This document shows, in pieces, positions 43,868 through 53,337 of a stretch of DNA of 64,000 nucleotides. The notes beneath the pieces are model-generated. The model worked only from the letters and a program-made list of their open reading frames with translations, had not been told where the DNA came from and searched no databases. A program made the position numbers and the translations under genes. The first letter of the stretch is position 1. The number at the start of each line of letters is the position of its first letter. This DNA comes from Sphingobium indicum B90A. GTDB lineage: Bacteria > Pseudomonadota > Alphaproteobacteria > Sphingomonadales > Sphingomonadaceae. The DNA is taken from the NCBI RefSeq assembly GCF_000264945.2, contig NZ_CP013070.1, positions 186,001-250,000 of the forward strand, read 5' to 3'.

Positions 43868-46535
43868 TGCGGCCCAGCAGTTCGGCCAAGCCCGCGAAGG
43901 CGTGGTTGCCGGTGGGCGCCGGGCCGGACGAGGCGGCGGGGCGGGGCGGGCGGTCGCCGCGCGGCTTGCCCTGGGGCTTGCCCGCCGCCGGGGCGCCGCG
44001 CTTGTCGCCGCGCTGCTGCTGGTGGGGGCGGGGCTTCTGGCGGCCGCGGAAGACCCAGTTGGGGCCGCCCTCTTCGGGCGCTTCCACCGGGCGGAAACCG
44101 GCGAGGCGCATCAGTTGCAGGAAGGCTTCTTCCGACAGGCCGAGCGAGACGATCTGCGGGCTTTGCGCGGTGAAGGCTTCGTTCTTGGCGATGGCTTCAT
44201 GCGCGGTGCGGGCCATGCGTTCGGCCATGTCGATGCGCAGCATCTGGTCGCCGAAACCCCGGAAACCGGCGATGCGGGCGCCCATCTGATCGAACTTTTC
44301 CCCCGCCGGGATCAGGGTGAGGCCGGGGCCGGGCAGCGGCAGGCAGGGCTTGCCCAGGCGGGCAGCCAGCAGGGCGGCGCGCCAGCGGGCGGAGCCGGGC
44401 TTGAGCAGGCCGGGATGGTAGATGTCGAGGACGCCGATATCGATGCCTGCGCGGCGCAGCAGGTGCCGCTGGTCCTTGTCGAGATGGCCGAGCGCCGAAT
44501 CGAGGTCGGTGCGCGCGATCACGCCGCCCGCATCGGCAAGCTGCGCGAAGACGGCGCGGACCACGGCGGGGACTTCGGGGTCGGCGCTGCTCGCGACCAT
44601 CTTGGTGAGGGGAAGGAGATGCTTTTCCTTCTGCGCGTCGAACCATGTGGCGAGGCGGGTCGCGACCTGCTTCTGCACGTCCTGACCGAGGGCAAGGAGG
44701 GCGCGGTCCAGCCGGATTTCGGGGGCCAGCAGCGCGGAGCCGCCGTGCAGGCTCGCGACCGGATTGCCCTGCCAGCTTATGCCGGGGGCCTGACCCGCTT
44801 CGTCCGTGAGCGCGAAATCAGTATCGGGCGCGCCCAGTAATTCGTCAGCCTTCACTCGCAATATCCTTCCAAGGCGCCGTTCAGCGGCCGCCAGCAGCAT
44901 CTTCCTGTCCTGATGCCGGGTAGCGGGATCGACCGAGAAACGAAATCCGTCAAGTCGCCCAATCGTCTCGCCATCGACGCAGACTGTCCCGTCCGGCTCC
45001 ATTTCGACCGGCAGGTTGGCCGCGCTCTGGCCCATGTCCCTTAGCAGAACGGTGGTGCGCCGGTCCACGAAACGCTGCGTCAGCGCGGCGTGGAGCGCGT
45101 CGGACAGCTTTTCTTCGAGGGCGCGGGTGCGTTCGGCCATTTCCGCCGGATGGGCGAGCCAGTCGGCGCGATGGGCGATGTAGGACCATGTGCGCGCCGC
45201 CGCGATGCGGCCCGAAAGCGTGTCGATGTCGCCCTGCACCGAATCGAGTCGGGCGATCTGCTGCGCGAACCAGTCGCGGGGGATGTGGCCCGTCCCTTCG
45301 GACAGGAAGCGCCAGATGCGGCTGACGGCGCGGGCATGATGTTCCGCGCCCAGCTTCTGGAAATCGGGCAGGCCGCAGGCGGCCCAGAGGCGTTCGACCT
45401 GTTTCTTCCCCCTGGCGCGTTCGATGACGACGGGGTCGTCGGCCAGGCGCTTGAGAACGGCCAGGTCCACCGCTTCGGGGGCGGGGCGCAGTTCGGGGCG
45501 TTCGGGCTTCTGTTCCAGGTCGGAGAGCAGGTGGTCGAGCCGGTCGGTGCGCGGCGTGCCGTCGCGCCAGAAAAGCTGTTCCACCGGGGGGAAGCGATGG
45601 GCCTCGATGGCCTCTATCTCTTCGGGGGTGAAGGCGGCGTCGCCATCTTCATGGCCCAGGCTGCCGAAGGTGCCGTCCTTGTGGTGGCGCCCGGCGCGCC
45701 CCGCGATCTGCGCCATTTCCGCGACGGTCAGGCGGCGGGTGCGGCGGCCGTCGAACTTGCGCAGGGAGGCGAAGGCGACATGGGCGACGTCCAGGTTCAG
45801 CCCCATGCCGATGGCGTCGGTGGCGACCAGATAGTCGACCTCCCCGTTCAGGAACATCTGCACCTGCGCGTTGCGGGTGCGGGGGGACAGCGCGCCCATC
45901 ACCACCGCAGCGCCGCCCCGGAAGCGGCGGAGCATTTCGGCTACCGCGTAAACCTCTTCGGCGGAGAAGGCGACGATGGCGGACCGCTTGGGCAGGCGGG
46001 AGAGTTTCTTCGCGCCCGCATAGCTGAGGGTGGAGAAGCGGGGGCGGCCGATGATCTCCGCATCGGGGACCAGCGCCTTGACCAGGCGGCCGATGCTGGC
46101 CGAGCCGAGGATCATCGTTTCCTCGCGGCCCCTCGCCCGCAGCAGGCGGTCGGTGAAGATATGGCCGCGCTCCGGATCGGCGCCGAGTTGGGCTTCGTCG
46201 AGGGCCACGAAGGCGTAATCCTTCAGGCCCTCCTGCGCGGGTTCGCGGCCCCCGCCGATTGGCATGGATTCCGCCGTGCAGAGGAAATAGCGAGCGCCGG
46301 GGGGCACGATCTTTTCCTCGCCGGTGATGAGGGCGACCTGCGCCGGGCCCTTCATGCCGACCACCCGGTCATAGACCTCCCGCGCCAGCAGGCGCAGCGG
46401 AAAGCCCATCATGCCGGAACTGTGGCCGCACATGCGTTCGACCGCCAGATGGGTCTTGCCGGTGTTGGTGGGGCCCAGGACGGCGGTGACGGGCGAGCGG
46501 GCGAATAGGGCCATGGTTTCCGCTATGTCGGGCAT
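43860..46535 (-). CDS. Suv3-like superfamily 2 RNA helicase
   Basis: An 891-residue helicase with strong likeness to the mitochondrial Suv3 core. Walker A: LGPTNTGKTHLAVERM. Motif II is ALDEAQLGADPERGHIFTDRLLRARG. Motifs V-VI include ATDAIGMGLNLDVAHVAFASLRKFDGRR and QIAGRAGRHHKDGTFG. The C-terminal tail is long and basic with QKPRPHQQQRGDKRG and a PAA-rich end. It probably unwinds structured RNA for turnover, together with an exoribonuclease (inference). The S4 gene follows with an 8-bp overlap. Confidence 0.9.
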   Translation of the reverse strand: MPDIAETMALFARSPVTAVLGPTNTGKTHLAVERMCGHSSGMMGFPLRLLAREVYDRVVGMKGPAQVALITGEEKIVPPGARYFLCTAESMPIGGGREPAQEGLKDYAFVALDEAQLGADPERGHIFTDRLLRARGREETMILGSASIGRLVKALVPDAEIIGRPRFSTLSYAGAKKLSRLPKRSAIVAFSAEEVYAVAEMLRRFRGGAAVVMGALSPRTRNAQVQMFLNGEVDYLVATDAIGMGLNLDVAHVAFASLRKFDGRRTRRLTVAEMAQIAGRAGRHHKDGTFGSLGHEDGDAAFTPEEIEAIEAHRFPPVEQLFWRDGTPRTDRLDHLLSDLEQKPERPELRPAPEAVDLAVLKRLADDPVVIERARGKKQVERLWAACGLPDFQKLGAEHHARAVSRIWRFLSEGTGHIPRDWFAQQIARLDSVQGDIDTLSGRIAAARTWSYIAHRADWLAHPAEMAERTRALEEKLSDALHAALTQRFVDRRTTVLLRDMGQSAANLPVEMEPDGTVCVDGETIGRLDGFRFSVDPATRHQDRKMLLAAAERRLGRILRVKADELLGAPDTDFALTDEAGQAPGISWQGNPVASLHGGSALLAPEIRLDRALLALGQDVQKQVATRLATWFDAQKEKHLLPLTKMVASSADPEVPAVVRAVFAQLADAGGVIARTDLDSALGHLDKDQRHLLRRAGIDIGVLDIYHPGLLKPGSARWRAALLAARLGKPCLPLPGPGLTLIPAGEKFDQMGARIAGFRGFGDQMLRIDMAERMARTAHEAIAKNEAFTAQSPQIVSLGLSEEAFLQLMRLAGFRPVEAPEEGGPNWVFRGRQKPRPHQQQRGDKRGAPAAGKPQGKPRGDRPPRPAASSGPAPTGNHAFAGLAELLGRNG

Positions 46536-46607
46536 GGATCAGGGAAGGGCAAGGGGGAAGGGCGTGGCGGGGCGGACAAATTCGGAATGGAGCGCGGTCA
46601 TATCCTT

Positions 46608-46742
46608 TTCCTCCCCATCGGGAGATGGGGAGGGGGACCGGCCGTAGGCTGGTGGAGGGGAATGGGGCACGACCTGCGTATTCCCCTCCACCACTCGCTT
46701 CGCGAGCGGTCCCCCTCCCCACGCTAAGCGTAGGGAGGAATT
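46608..46742. repeat. Structured palindromic element, family R1 copy D (inverted)
   Basis: Same element in the other orientation: ttcctccccatcgggagatg ... gcgtagggaggaatt. Inner hairpins are gcc-gta-ggc on the left and ctcgc-ttc-gcgag on the right. The stem bases differ from copies A-C but still pair. It lies upstream of the helicase. Confidence 0.88.
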
Positions 46743-46965
46743 GATGCCGGCAATTGCCATTTCCCGCATTCCGAATTTATCCGCGCCGCCCGGCAAATCG
46801 GCGCGACGCGCTGTCGGCCGCCGGTCTTTCGCGCAGCACGTCCGGCCGCAGGAAAAGGGTTAAAAAAGCCGTCTTTATTTGACTTTAACCGTATGCCTTT
46901 ACAGGATTGGGGATGAACGCGCGGCGGGGGTCGGGCGATATTTGCCCTGGGGGGCCTGGTTCACC
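46743..46965 (+). promoter_or_regulatory. Upstream region of the M23 peptidase, possible promoter
   Basis: A ttgact hexamer at 46879 is followed 16-17 bases later by tacagg, which could be a -35/-10 pair. gttaaaaaagccgtctttat and actttaaccg before it are AT-rich. An alternative reading of the same bases is a TTG start for the M23 peptidase. No other gene is seen. Confidence 0.35.
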
Positions 46966-48495
46966 GTGTTTCATGAAGGTCAGATCAATGCCCAGCAGGG
47001 TGGCGCCTCCGCGTCCCTGTGGCTGACTGACTCGATCCGCAATGGGGGATCGGCCCAGGATCGGCGCGGCTGGCGAGAGAAGCTGCGCGATTGGGCCGAG
47101 GATGTGGAACTGGTCCCCGACCTTGGCCAGCGGGTGGGAAGTTTCACCTGGTTCCGGGGACTTGCGACCTGCCTTGGGCTGTGCGCGGCGGCGCTTTACC
47201 TGTCGCCGGGCTTCCATCCCCTGCCCGGCGCGCCGCAGCCGCTGATGCCGGCCAGGCAGTTCGATGAAGTGCGCAGCCAGATGATCATGCCCCTTGCCCT
47301 GGGCGCGGACAGCGGGCGGCGCATGGGGCCGACCGACGCGGTGCAGCCGCTGCGCGAGACGCCGGAGCGGCCGCAGATCGAATTGCGCGCGCAGATCGGC
47401 GGCAGCGATTCGCTGGGCCGGGCGCTGGCGCGGGCGGGCGTGAGCGGCGGCGACGTGGCCACGGTGACGAGCCTGGTCGCGGGCGACACCGGCGCGGGAT
47501 TGAAGCCGGGCACGCCGCTGGACATCGTGCTGGGCCGCCGGGCGAGCCGGGACGTGCCGCGGCCCCTGGACAAGCTGGCCTTCCGGGCGCGGCTCGACCT
47601 GGGGATAGAGATTGCGCGGGTCGGCGGGGTTCTGCAGGTGCAGCGGACGGCGATCCATGTGGACGAGACGCCGCTGCGCATCCAGGGCGTGGTGGGCGAG
47701 AGCCTCTATCGTTCGGCGCGGGCGGCGGGCGCTCCGCCCAAGGCGATCCAGAGCTTCCTGCGCGTCGTCGCGCAGCAGGTCGATCTCGGATCGATCTCGG
47801 CCGGGGATCGCTATGACATCATCACTGAATATCGGCGGGCCGACACCGGCGACGTGGAGGTGGGCGACCTGCTGTTCGCCGGGCTTCACCGGGCCAGCGG
47901 GCGCGGCATCGACATGCTGAAATGGACGCAGGACGGGCGGACCCAGTGGTTCGAGGCGTCGGGCGTCGGCCAGCGGCGGGGCGTGCTGTCGGCGCCGGTG
48001 GCGGGGCGCATGTCGTCCAGCTTCGGCATGCGGCGCCATCCGATACTGGGCTATACCCGCATGCATGCGGGGATCGACTTTGCCGCCCATTACGGGTCGC
48101 CCATCTATGCGGCGACCGACGGCTTCGTGTCCTATGCCGGGCGGCATGGCGGGCATGGCAATTATGTCCGGCTGGAGCATGGCAACGGCCTTGCCACCGG
48201 CTATGCGCATATGAGCCGCATTGCCGCGTCGCCGGGGCAGCGGGTGCGGCAGGGGCAGGTGATCGGCTATGTCGGATCGTCCGGCCTGTCGACCGGGCCG
48301 CATCTGCATTATGAACTCTATCGCAACGGACGGACGATCAATCCGCTGTCTGTTCGCTTCACGACCACGGCGCAACTGGCCGGGCGGGAACTGGCGGCCT
48401 TCCGGGCGCGGCTGGCGCAGTTGAAGGGCCTGCGCATCGGCCTGCCCGTGCAGGTGGCGCATAGGAATGCGGCGCCGGCGGCCACCGGGAAATAG
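46966..48495 (+). CDS. M23 family peptidoglycan endopeptidase (LytM domain)
   Basis: A protein of about 509 residues, or 538 with the TTG at 46879. One membrane segment (LATCLGLCAAALYLSPG) lies about 75-95 residues in, so the rest is periplasmic. Middle region: LGRALARAGVSGGD and a LysM-like or OapA-like stretch. The C-terminal LytM domain has HPILGYTRMHAGIDFAAHYGSPIYA and GPHLHYELYRNG, keeping the zinc ligands His, Asp and His-x-His. It cuts peptide cross-links or activates an amidase in septation. The start is uncertain: no ATG is in frame near the 5' end, and GTG 46966 (VFHEGQ) is preferred. Confidence 0.85.
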   Translation: MFHEGQINAQQGGASASLWLTDSIRNGGSAQDRRGWREKLRDWAEDVELVPDLGQRVGSFTWFRGLATCLGLCAAALYLSPGFHPLPGAPQPLMPARQFDEVRSQMIMPLALGADSGRRMGPTDAVQPLRETPERPQIELRAQIGGSDSLGRALARAGVSGGDVATVTSLVAGDTGAGLKPGTPLDIVLGRRASRDVPRPLDKLAFRARLDLGIEIARVGGVLQVQRTAIHVDETPLRIQGVVGESLYRSARAAGAPPKAIQSFLRVVAQQVDLGSISAGDRYDIITEYRRADTGDVEVGDLLFAGLHRASGRGIDMLKWTQDGRTQWFEASGVGQRRGVLSAPVAGRMSSSFGMRRHPILGYTRMHAGIDFAAHYGSPIYAATDGFVSYAGRHGGHGNYVRLEHGNGLATGYAHMSRIAASPGQRVRQGQVIGYVGSSGLSTGPHLHYELYRNGRTINPLSVRFTTTAQLAGRELAAFRARLAQLKGLRIGLPVQVAHRNAAPAATGK

Positions 48496-48531
48496 CTTTT
48501 CGCGGGCGATGCCGTCGGCTAACGGGCGGGA

Positions 48532-49329
48532 ATGAACGCAGCGGCTTCCGACATCACCGCGATCCTGCTGGCCGGGGCGCGGCCGGTCCCCGATCCCCTG
48601 GCGGTGGCGGCGGGCGTCGCGGTCAAGCCACTGGTGCCGGTGGCGGGGGAGCCGATGATCAACCGGCCGGCCCGCGCCCTGCTGGCGCATCCGGCGGTCG
48701 GGCGGCTGGTCGTGCTGACCCAGGCGCCCGAATTGTTCGCGGCCGATCCCGCGACGGCCTGGCTGGCGGAGCATCCCAAAGTGCGGTTCGAAAGGAGCGG
48801 GGGCGGGATCGCGTCTTCGCTCATCGCCTTGCTGGACCGGGGGGATCTGCCCTTTCCGCTGCTGATGACGACGGCGGATCATGTGCTGCTGGACGGGTCC
48901 ATGCTGGACCAGATGGTGCGGGAGTCATCGGGCGCCGACATCGCCGTGGCGATGGTCGAGCGGAGGACATTGCTGGCGCGCTATCCGGGGTCGCGGCGGA
49001 CCTGGCTCAAATTCCGCGACGGCTGGTGGTCGGGGGCAAATATCTTCTGGTTCGGCAGCGGCAAGGCGCGGCCGGTGATCGCACTGTGGCAGGAGGTCGA
49101 GCAGGACCGGAAGAAGGGGTGGAAGATAGTGTCCGCCTTCGGTCCTTTGACATTGCTGGGGGCGGTGCTGCGGATTGCGACGCTGCGGGGCGGGATCGCG
49201 CGGGTGGGGCGGCGGTTCGGGATCGTGGCGCGCCTGGTGGCGATGGAGAAGGCGGAGGCCTGCATCGACGCGGACAAGGTGGATGACGTGATGTTGATCG
49301 AGGGGATCCTGGCTGACGCAGCAGAATAG
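48532..49329 (+). CDS. MobA-like NTP transferase domain protein
   Basis: A 265-residue nucleotidyltransferase. The N-terminal motif ITAILLAGARPVPDPLA with VKPLVPVAGEPMINR fits the (L)AGGxGxR...K signature in modified form, and TTADHVLLDG has the metal-binding Asp. Length and the late RRFGIVARLVAMEKAEACIDAD segment fit NTP_transf_3-type proteins. It probably activates a sugar-phosphate or related compound with an NTP; the substrate is unknown. It follows the M23 peptidase by 36 bp on the same strand. Confidence 0.8.
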   Translation: MNAAASDITAILLAGARPVPDPLAVAAGVAVKPLVPVAGEPMINRPARALLAHPAVGRLVVLTQAPELFAADPATAWLAEHPKVRFERSGGGIASSLIALLDRGDLPFPLLMTTADHVLLDGSMLDQMVRESSGADIAVAMVERRTLLARYPGSRRTWLKFRDGWWSGANIFWFGSGKARPVIALWQEVEQDRKKGWKIVSAFGPLTLLGAVLRIATLRGGIARVGRRFGIVARLVAMEKAEACIDADKVDDVMLIEGILADAAE

Positions 49330-49339
49330 AACTTTCGTG

Positions 49340-49361
49340 TTCCTGCCTGCGCAGGAGCACG
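49340..49361. repeat. Half unit of repeat family R5
   Basis: gttcctgcctgcgcaggagc, a single hairpin arm of the R5 core, between the convergent nucleotidyltransferase and ArsR genes. Short and imperfect. Confidence 0.6.
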
Positions 49362-49386
49362 TATTTCCGCAGCCGCACTAATTATC

Positions 49387-49746
49387 TCAGTAGCCGTCCA
49401 GCGCCTCCAGCGCGGTGAAGCGTTGCGACCAGAGCGCGCCATAGACCGCCATCCACTGCACCACGGGCGCGAGGCCCTTGGCGCGGGCGGTATAGTAGGT
49501 TTCGCGGCCGGACCTGCGGGCCGTCACGAGGCTGGCGCGCTTCAGCTTGCCGAGATGGCGGGACACCATGGGTTGCGATACGCCGGAAATGGCGGTGAGG
49601 GCGTGGACGCTCTGTTCCCCTTCGCGCACCAGATATTCCAGCAGGGCGCGCCGGGTGCCGTCCGACAGGGCCTTGAACAGTTCGTCGCAGGAGGCCGATC
49701 GATCCCCCTTTAAAATATGGTCGGTCATGGACCCATTCATAATCAT
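49387..49746 (-). CDS. ArsR family transcriptional regulator
   Basis: A 113-119-residue winged-helix repressor. Helix-turn-helix: FKALSDGTRRALLEYLVREGEQSVHALTAISGVSQPMVSRHLGKLKRASLV. The C-terminal wing GRETYYTARAKGLAP is usual. No metal-binding Cys pair is evident at the alpha-3 site, so it may sense something other than a metal. Three in-frame ATGs (49746, 49740, 49728) are open. It is divergent from ccrM with a 272-bp gap. Confidence 0.86.
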   Translation of the reverse strand: MIMNGSMTDHILKGDRSASCDELFKALSDGTRRALLEYLVREGEQSVHALTAISGVSQPMVSRHLGKLKRASLVTARRSGRETYYTARAKGLAPVVQWMAVYGALWSQRFTALEALDGY

Positions 49747-49797
49747 CGGGTTATGAGTGGGTCAAGGTGAAGACGATTTTTACCCTTCCAAGCGGCG

Positions 49798-51143
<1,346 letters not shown>

Positions 51144-51187
51144 CGATCCCGGATTTCCTTTCGGGCTCTGGGCGACGGAGTTTGAAG

Positions 51188-52309
51188 ATGTTGCCACAGC
51201 TTCCTGCCGATGCGCGGCTTTACCTGCGCCCCACTTGGTTCGCGCCGTCGCCCGTCGGCCTGGCCGACGGCTCGGCGGCGCGGATGGGCAATGGGCTGAT
51301 CTGGTTCCAGGCTTATGAGCTGACGGCGCGGAAGGACGGGCGGCGCGTGGCGCGGGCGACGGTGCCGGTCGCGGAGTTCGCCGATGCCATCGCGGGATTG
51401 CCCGATACGCTGGCGGAGCGGGCGCGGCTGCTGGCGGCCAATATCTCGGCGCAGAGGCAGCCCCTGGTGCTGGGGGAACGCACCATCCGTTTCGACGCGC
51501 CGCAGGTGATGGCGATCCTCAACATCACGCCGGACAGCTTTTCCGACGGCGGCAGGCATATGGACGATCCGCAGGCGGCGGCCGATGCGGGTTTCGCCAT
51601 GGCGGCGGCAGGGGCGGCGCTGATCGATGTGGGCGGCGAATCCACCCGACCCAGGGCGCCGCGCCTGTGGGAAGGGGATGAGATCGCCCGCGTCGTGCCG
51701 GTGATCGAAAGGCTGGCGGCGGCAGGGGTTCCCATGTCCGTCGACACCCGCAAGGCTGCGGTGATGGAAGCCGCGCTGGCCGCCGGAGCGGCGGTCGTCA
51801 ACGATGTGAGCGCGCTGCGGCACGACCCCCGCGCCATGGAGGTGGTGGTCGCGGCGGGATGCCCCGTCATCCTGATGCATGCGCCGTCGGCCGGGGATGA
51901 TCCGCACGACAATGCCGGGGGCTATGGCGATGTCGTGGCCGATGTGTTCGACATGCTGGAGGAGCGCGTGGACGCCTGTCTGGCGGCGGGGGTGCCGCGC
52001 GGGAAGATCATGGTCGATCCGGGATTGGGCTTCGGCAAGTCGCTGGGCGACAATCTGGCGCTGGTGAACGGGCTGGCGACATTCCAGGGGCTGGGCGTGC
52101 CGCTGCTGTTCGCGGGCAGCCGCAAGCGCCTGATCGGGGCCTTGTCGAACGAGGCGCCGGCGGCGGAGCGGCTGGGCGGTTCGGTGGCCCTGGCCTTCCG
52201 CGCCGCCGAACTGGGCGCGCAGATGGTGCGGGTGCACGATGTCGCGGAAAGCGTGCAGGCGCTGCACCTTTGGCGCGGTCTGGCGGATGCGGGGTTGAGC
52301 GGCGTTTAG
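51188..52309 (+). CDS. folP: Dihydropteroate synthase with N-terminal extension
   Basis: A 373-residue protein that joins p-aminobenzoate to dihydropterin pyrophosphate in folate synthesis. Core: VMAILNITPDSFSDGG, IDVGGESTRPRAP, VDPGLGFGKSLGDN, and a late FAGSRKRLIG. About 95 residues precede the core (LYLRPTWFAPSP...), much longer than E. coli FolP but seen in alphaproteobacteria by my recollection. Start at 51188 after tttgaag; ATG earlier in the frame lies inside ccrM. Confidence 0.94.
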   Translation: MLPQLPADARLYLRPTWFAPSPVGLADGSAARMGNGLIWFQAYELTARKDGRRVARATVPVAEFADAIAGLPDTLAERARLLAANISAQRQPLVLGERTIRFDAPQVMAILNITPDSFSDGGRHMDDPQAAADAGFAMAAAGAALIDVGGESTRPRAPRLWEGDEIARVVPVIERLAAAGVPMSVDTRKAAVMEAALAAGAAVVNDVSALRHDPRAMEVVVAAGCPVILMHAPSAGDDPHDNAGGYGDVVADVFDMLEERVDACLAAGVPRGKIMVDPGLGFGKSLGDNLALVNGLATFQGLGVPLLFAGSRKRLIGALSNEAPAAERLGGSVALAFRAAELGAQMVRVHDVAESVQALHLWRGLADAGLSGV

Positions 52310-52368
52310 AGCATCGTGCGGAAAAGTAGGAACCGGTTTTCCGCTCAAAAGGATGCGACAACAAGAAC
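52310..52368. repeat. Dispersed repeat with gcggaaaa/ttttccgc hairpin
   Basis: agcatcgtgcggaaaagtag, then gaaccggttttccgc and ggatgcgacaacaag. The hairpin gcggaaaa ... ttttccgc has an inner accggt. It resembles a short repeat common in alphaproteobacteria (recalled, not searched). It sits between folP and the SDR gene, which converge. Confidence 0.7.
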
Positions 52369-52403
52369 TTGCCAGGACAGGCTCTGTTCCAGGCTTCCGG
52401 TCG

Positions 52404-53333
52404 TCAGAGCCAGCCTTTCGCCCGATAGGCTTCGGCGGTCGCCCGCAATCCCTCTTCCGTCGGCACCCTGGGCGCCCACAGCTTCCTGGGCGGTTGCTTG
52501 CGCTTCTTCACCACCCAGTCGGGGTGGCAGAAATAGCTGACCCGGTCGGGCGTCAGCCTGGCGTTCCTGCCGCGCACCAGCCGGTCGAGCCGCGCGCCCA
52601 CGCCCAGCAGCCAGGCGGGCGTGGCGAAGGTCCGCACCGCCCTCTCTCCAGGCCGTCCGACGGCGCGGCCGATCGCCTGCGCGAAGTCCATATGGTCCCA
52701 GCCGCCCGGCGCGCCGTCGTCCACCTCATAGACATGGGTCAGGCTCTTCATGTCCTTTTCGACCGCCAGCGTCAGGAACAGCCGGGCAAGGTCGCTCACC
52801 TCGATCACCGACAGCCGTCCGCCCGGCGGCATGAGCATGAACCCGCGCTTCGCCATGCGGAACAGTTCCAGCATCTCCCGGTCGCCCGGCCCGTAGATGG
52901 CGGGGGGGCGGATGATGGTCCAGTCGAGGCCGCTGGCCTTCACATGCCGTTCCGCCAGTTCCTTCGACCAGCCATAGTCGGACAGGCCCGGCTCCCGCGC
53001 CGAGAGGGAGGAGACGTGGATCAGCCGCCTGACGCCGCGCTGGCGCATGGCGTCAACCACCGCCATGGTGCCGCGGGCATTGCCGGTCTCGAACCCCTCG
53101 CGGTCGGGCGCGTTCACCACGCCCGCGATGTGGATCACCACGTCGGCGTCGCGCACCAGCGTGTTGAGCGCCGCCCGGTCCTCCAGCGCGCCGGGCACCC
53201 ATTTGAGATGGGCGCGGGGCGGCTGCGCCCGGCGGGTGATGGCGGAGACATGGTGCCCCGCCGCCAGGGCCTGATTCAGGGTCTCGGCGCCGACGAAGCC
53301 CGTCGCGCCCGTCATGGCGATGCGCAGGGACAT
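52404..53333 (-). CDS. NAD(P)-dependent epimerase/dehydratase (extended SDR)
   Basis: A 309-residue extended short-chain dehydrogenase. The nucleotide motif is RIAMTGATGFVGAETL (TGATGFVG) at residues 4-20. A usual active-site Tyr-x-x-x-Lys reads YGWSKELAER, and HVSSLSA supplies Ser. RPPAIYGPGDREM is the substrate-side loop. It could act on a sugar nucleotide or complex I-like NDUFA9 substrate; the length and GDREMLELFRMAKRG fit the NDUFA9/ubiquinone-linked subgroup less than a general one. Start at 53333, four bases from the proB stop. Confidence 0.85.
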   Translation of the reverse strand: MSLRIAMTGATGFVGAETLNQALAAGHHVSAITRRAQPPRAHLKWVPGALEDRAALNTLVRDADVVIHIAGVVNAPDREGFETGNARGTMAVVDAMRQRGVRRLIHVSSLSAREPGLSDYGWSKELAERHVKASGLDWTIIRPPAIYGPGDREMLELFRMAKRGFMLMPPGGRLSVIEVSDLARLFLTLAVEKDMKSLTHVYEVDDGAPGGWDHMDFAQAIGRAVGRPGERAVRTFATPAWLLGVGARLDRLVRGRNARLTPDRVSYFCHPDWVVKKRKQPPRKLWAPRVPTEEGLRATAEAYRAKGWL

Positions 53334-53337
53334 GGGA

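Noticed and set aside
46885..48882. 665-codon open frame opposite the M23 peptidase
   Set aside because: Antisense shadow; composition typical of GC-rich mirror frames.
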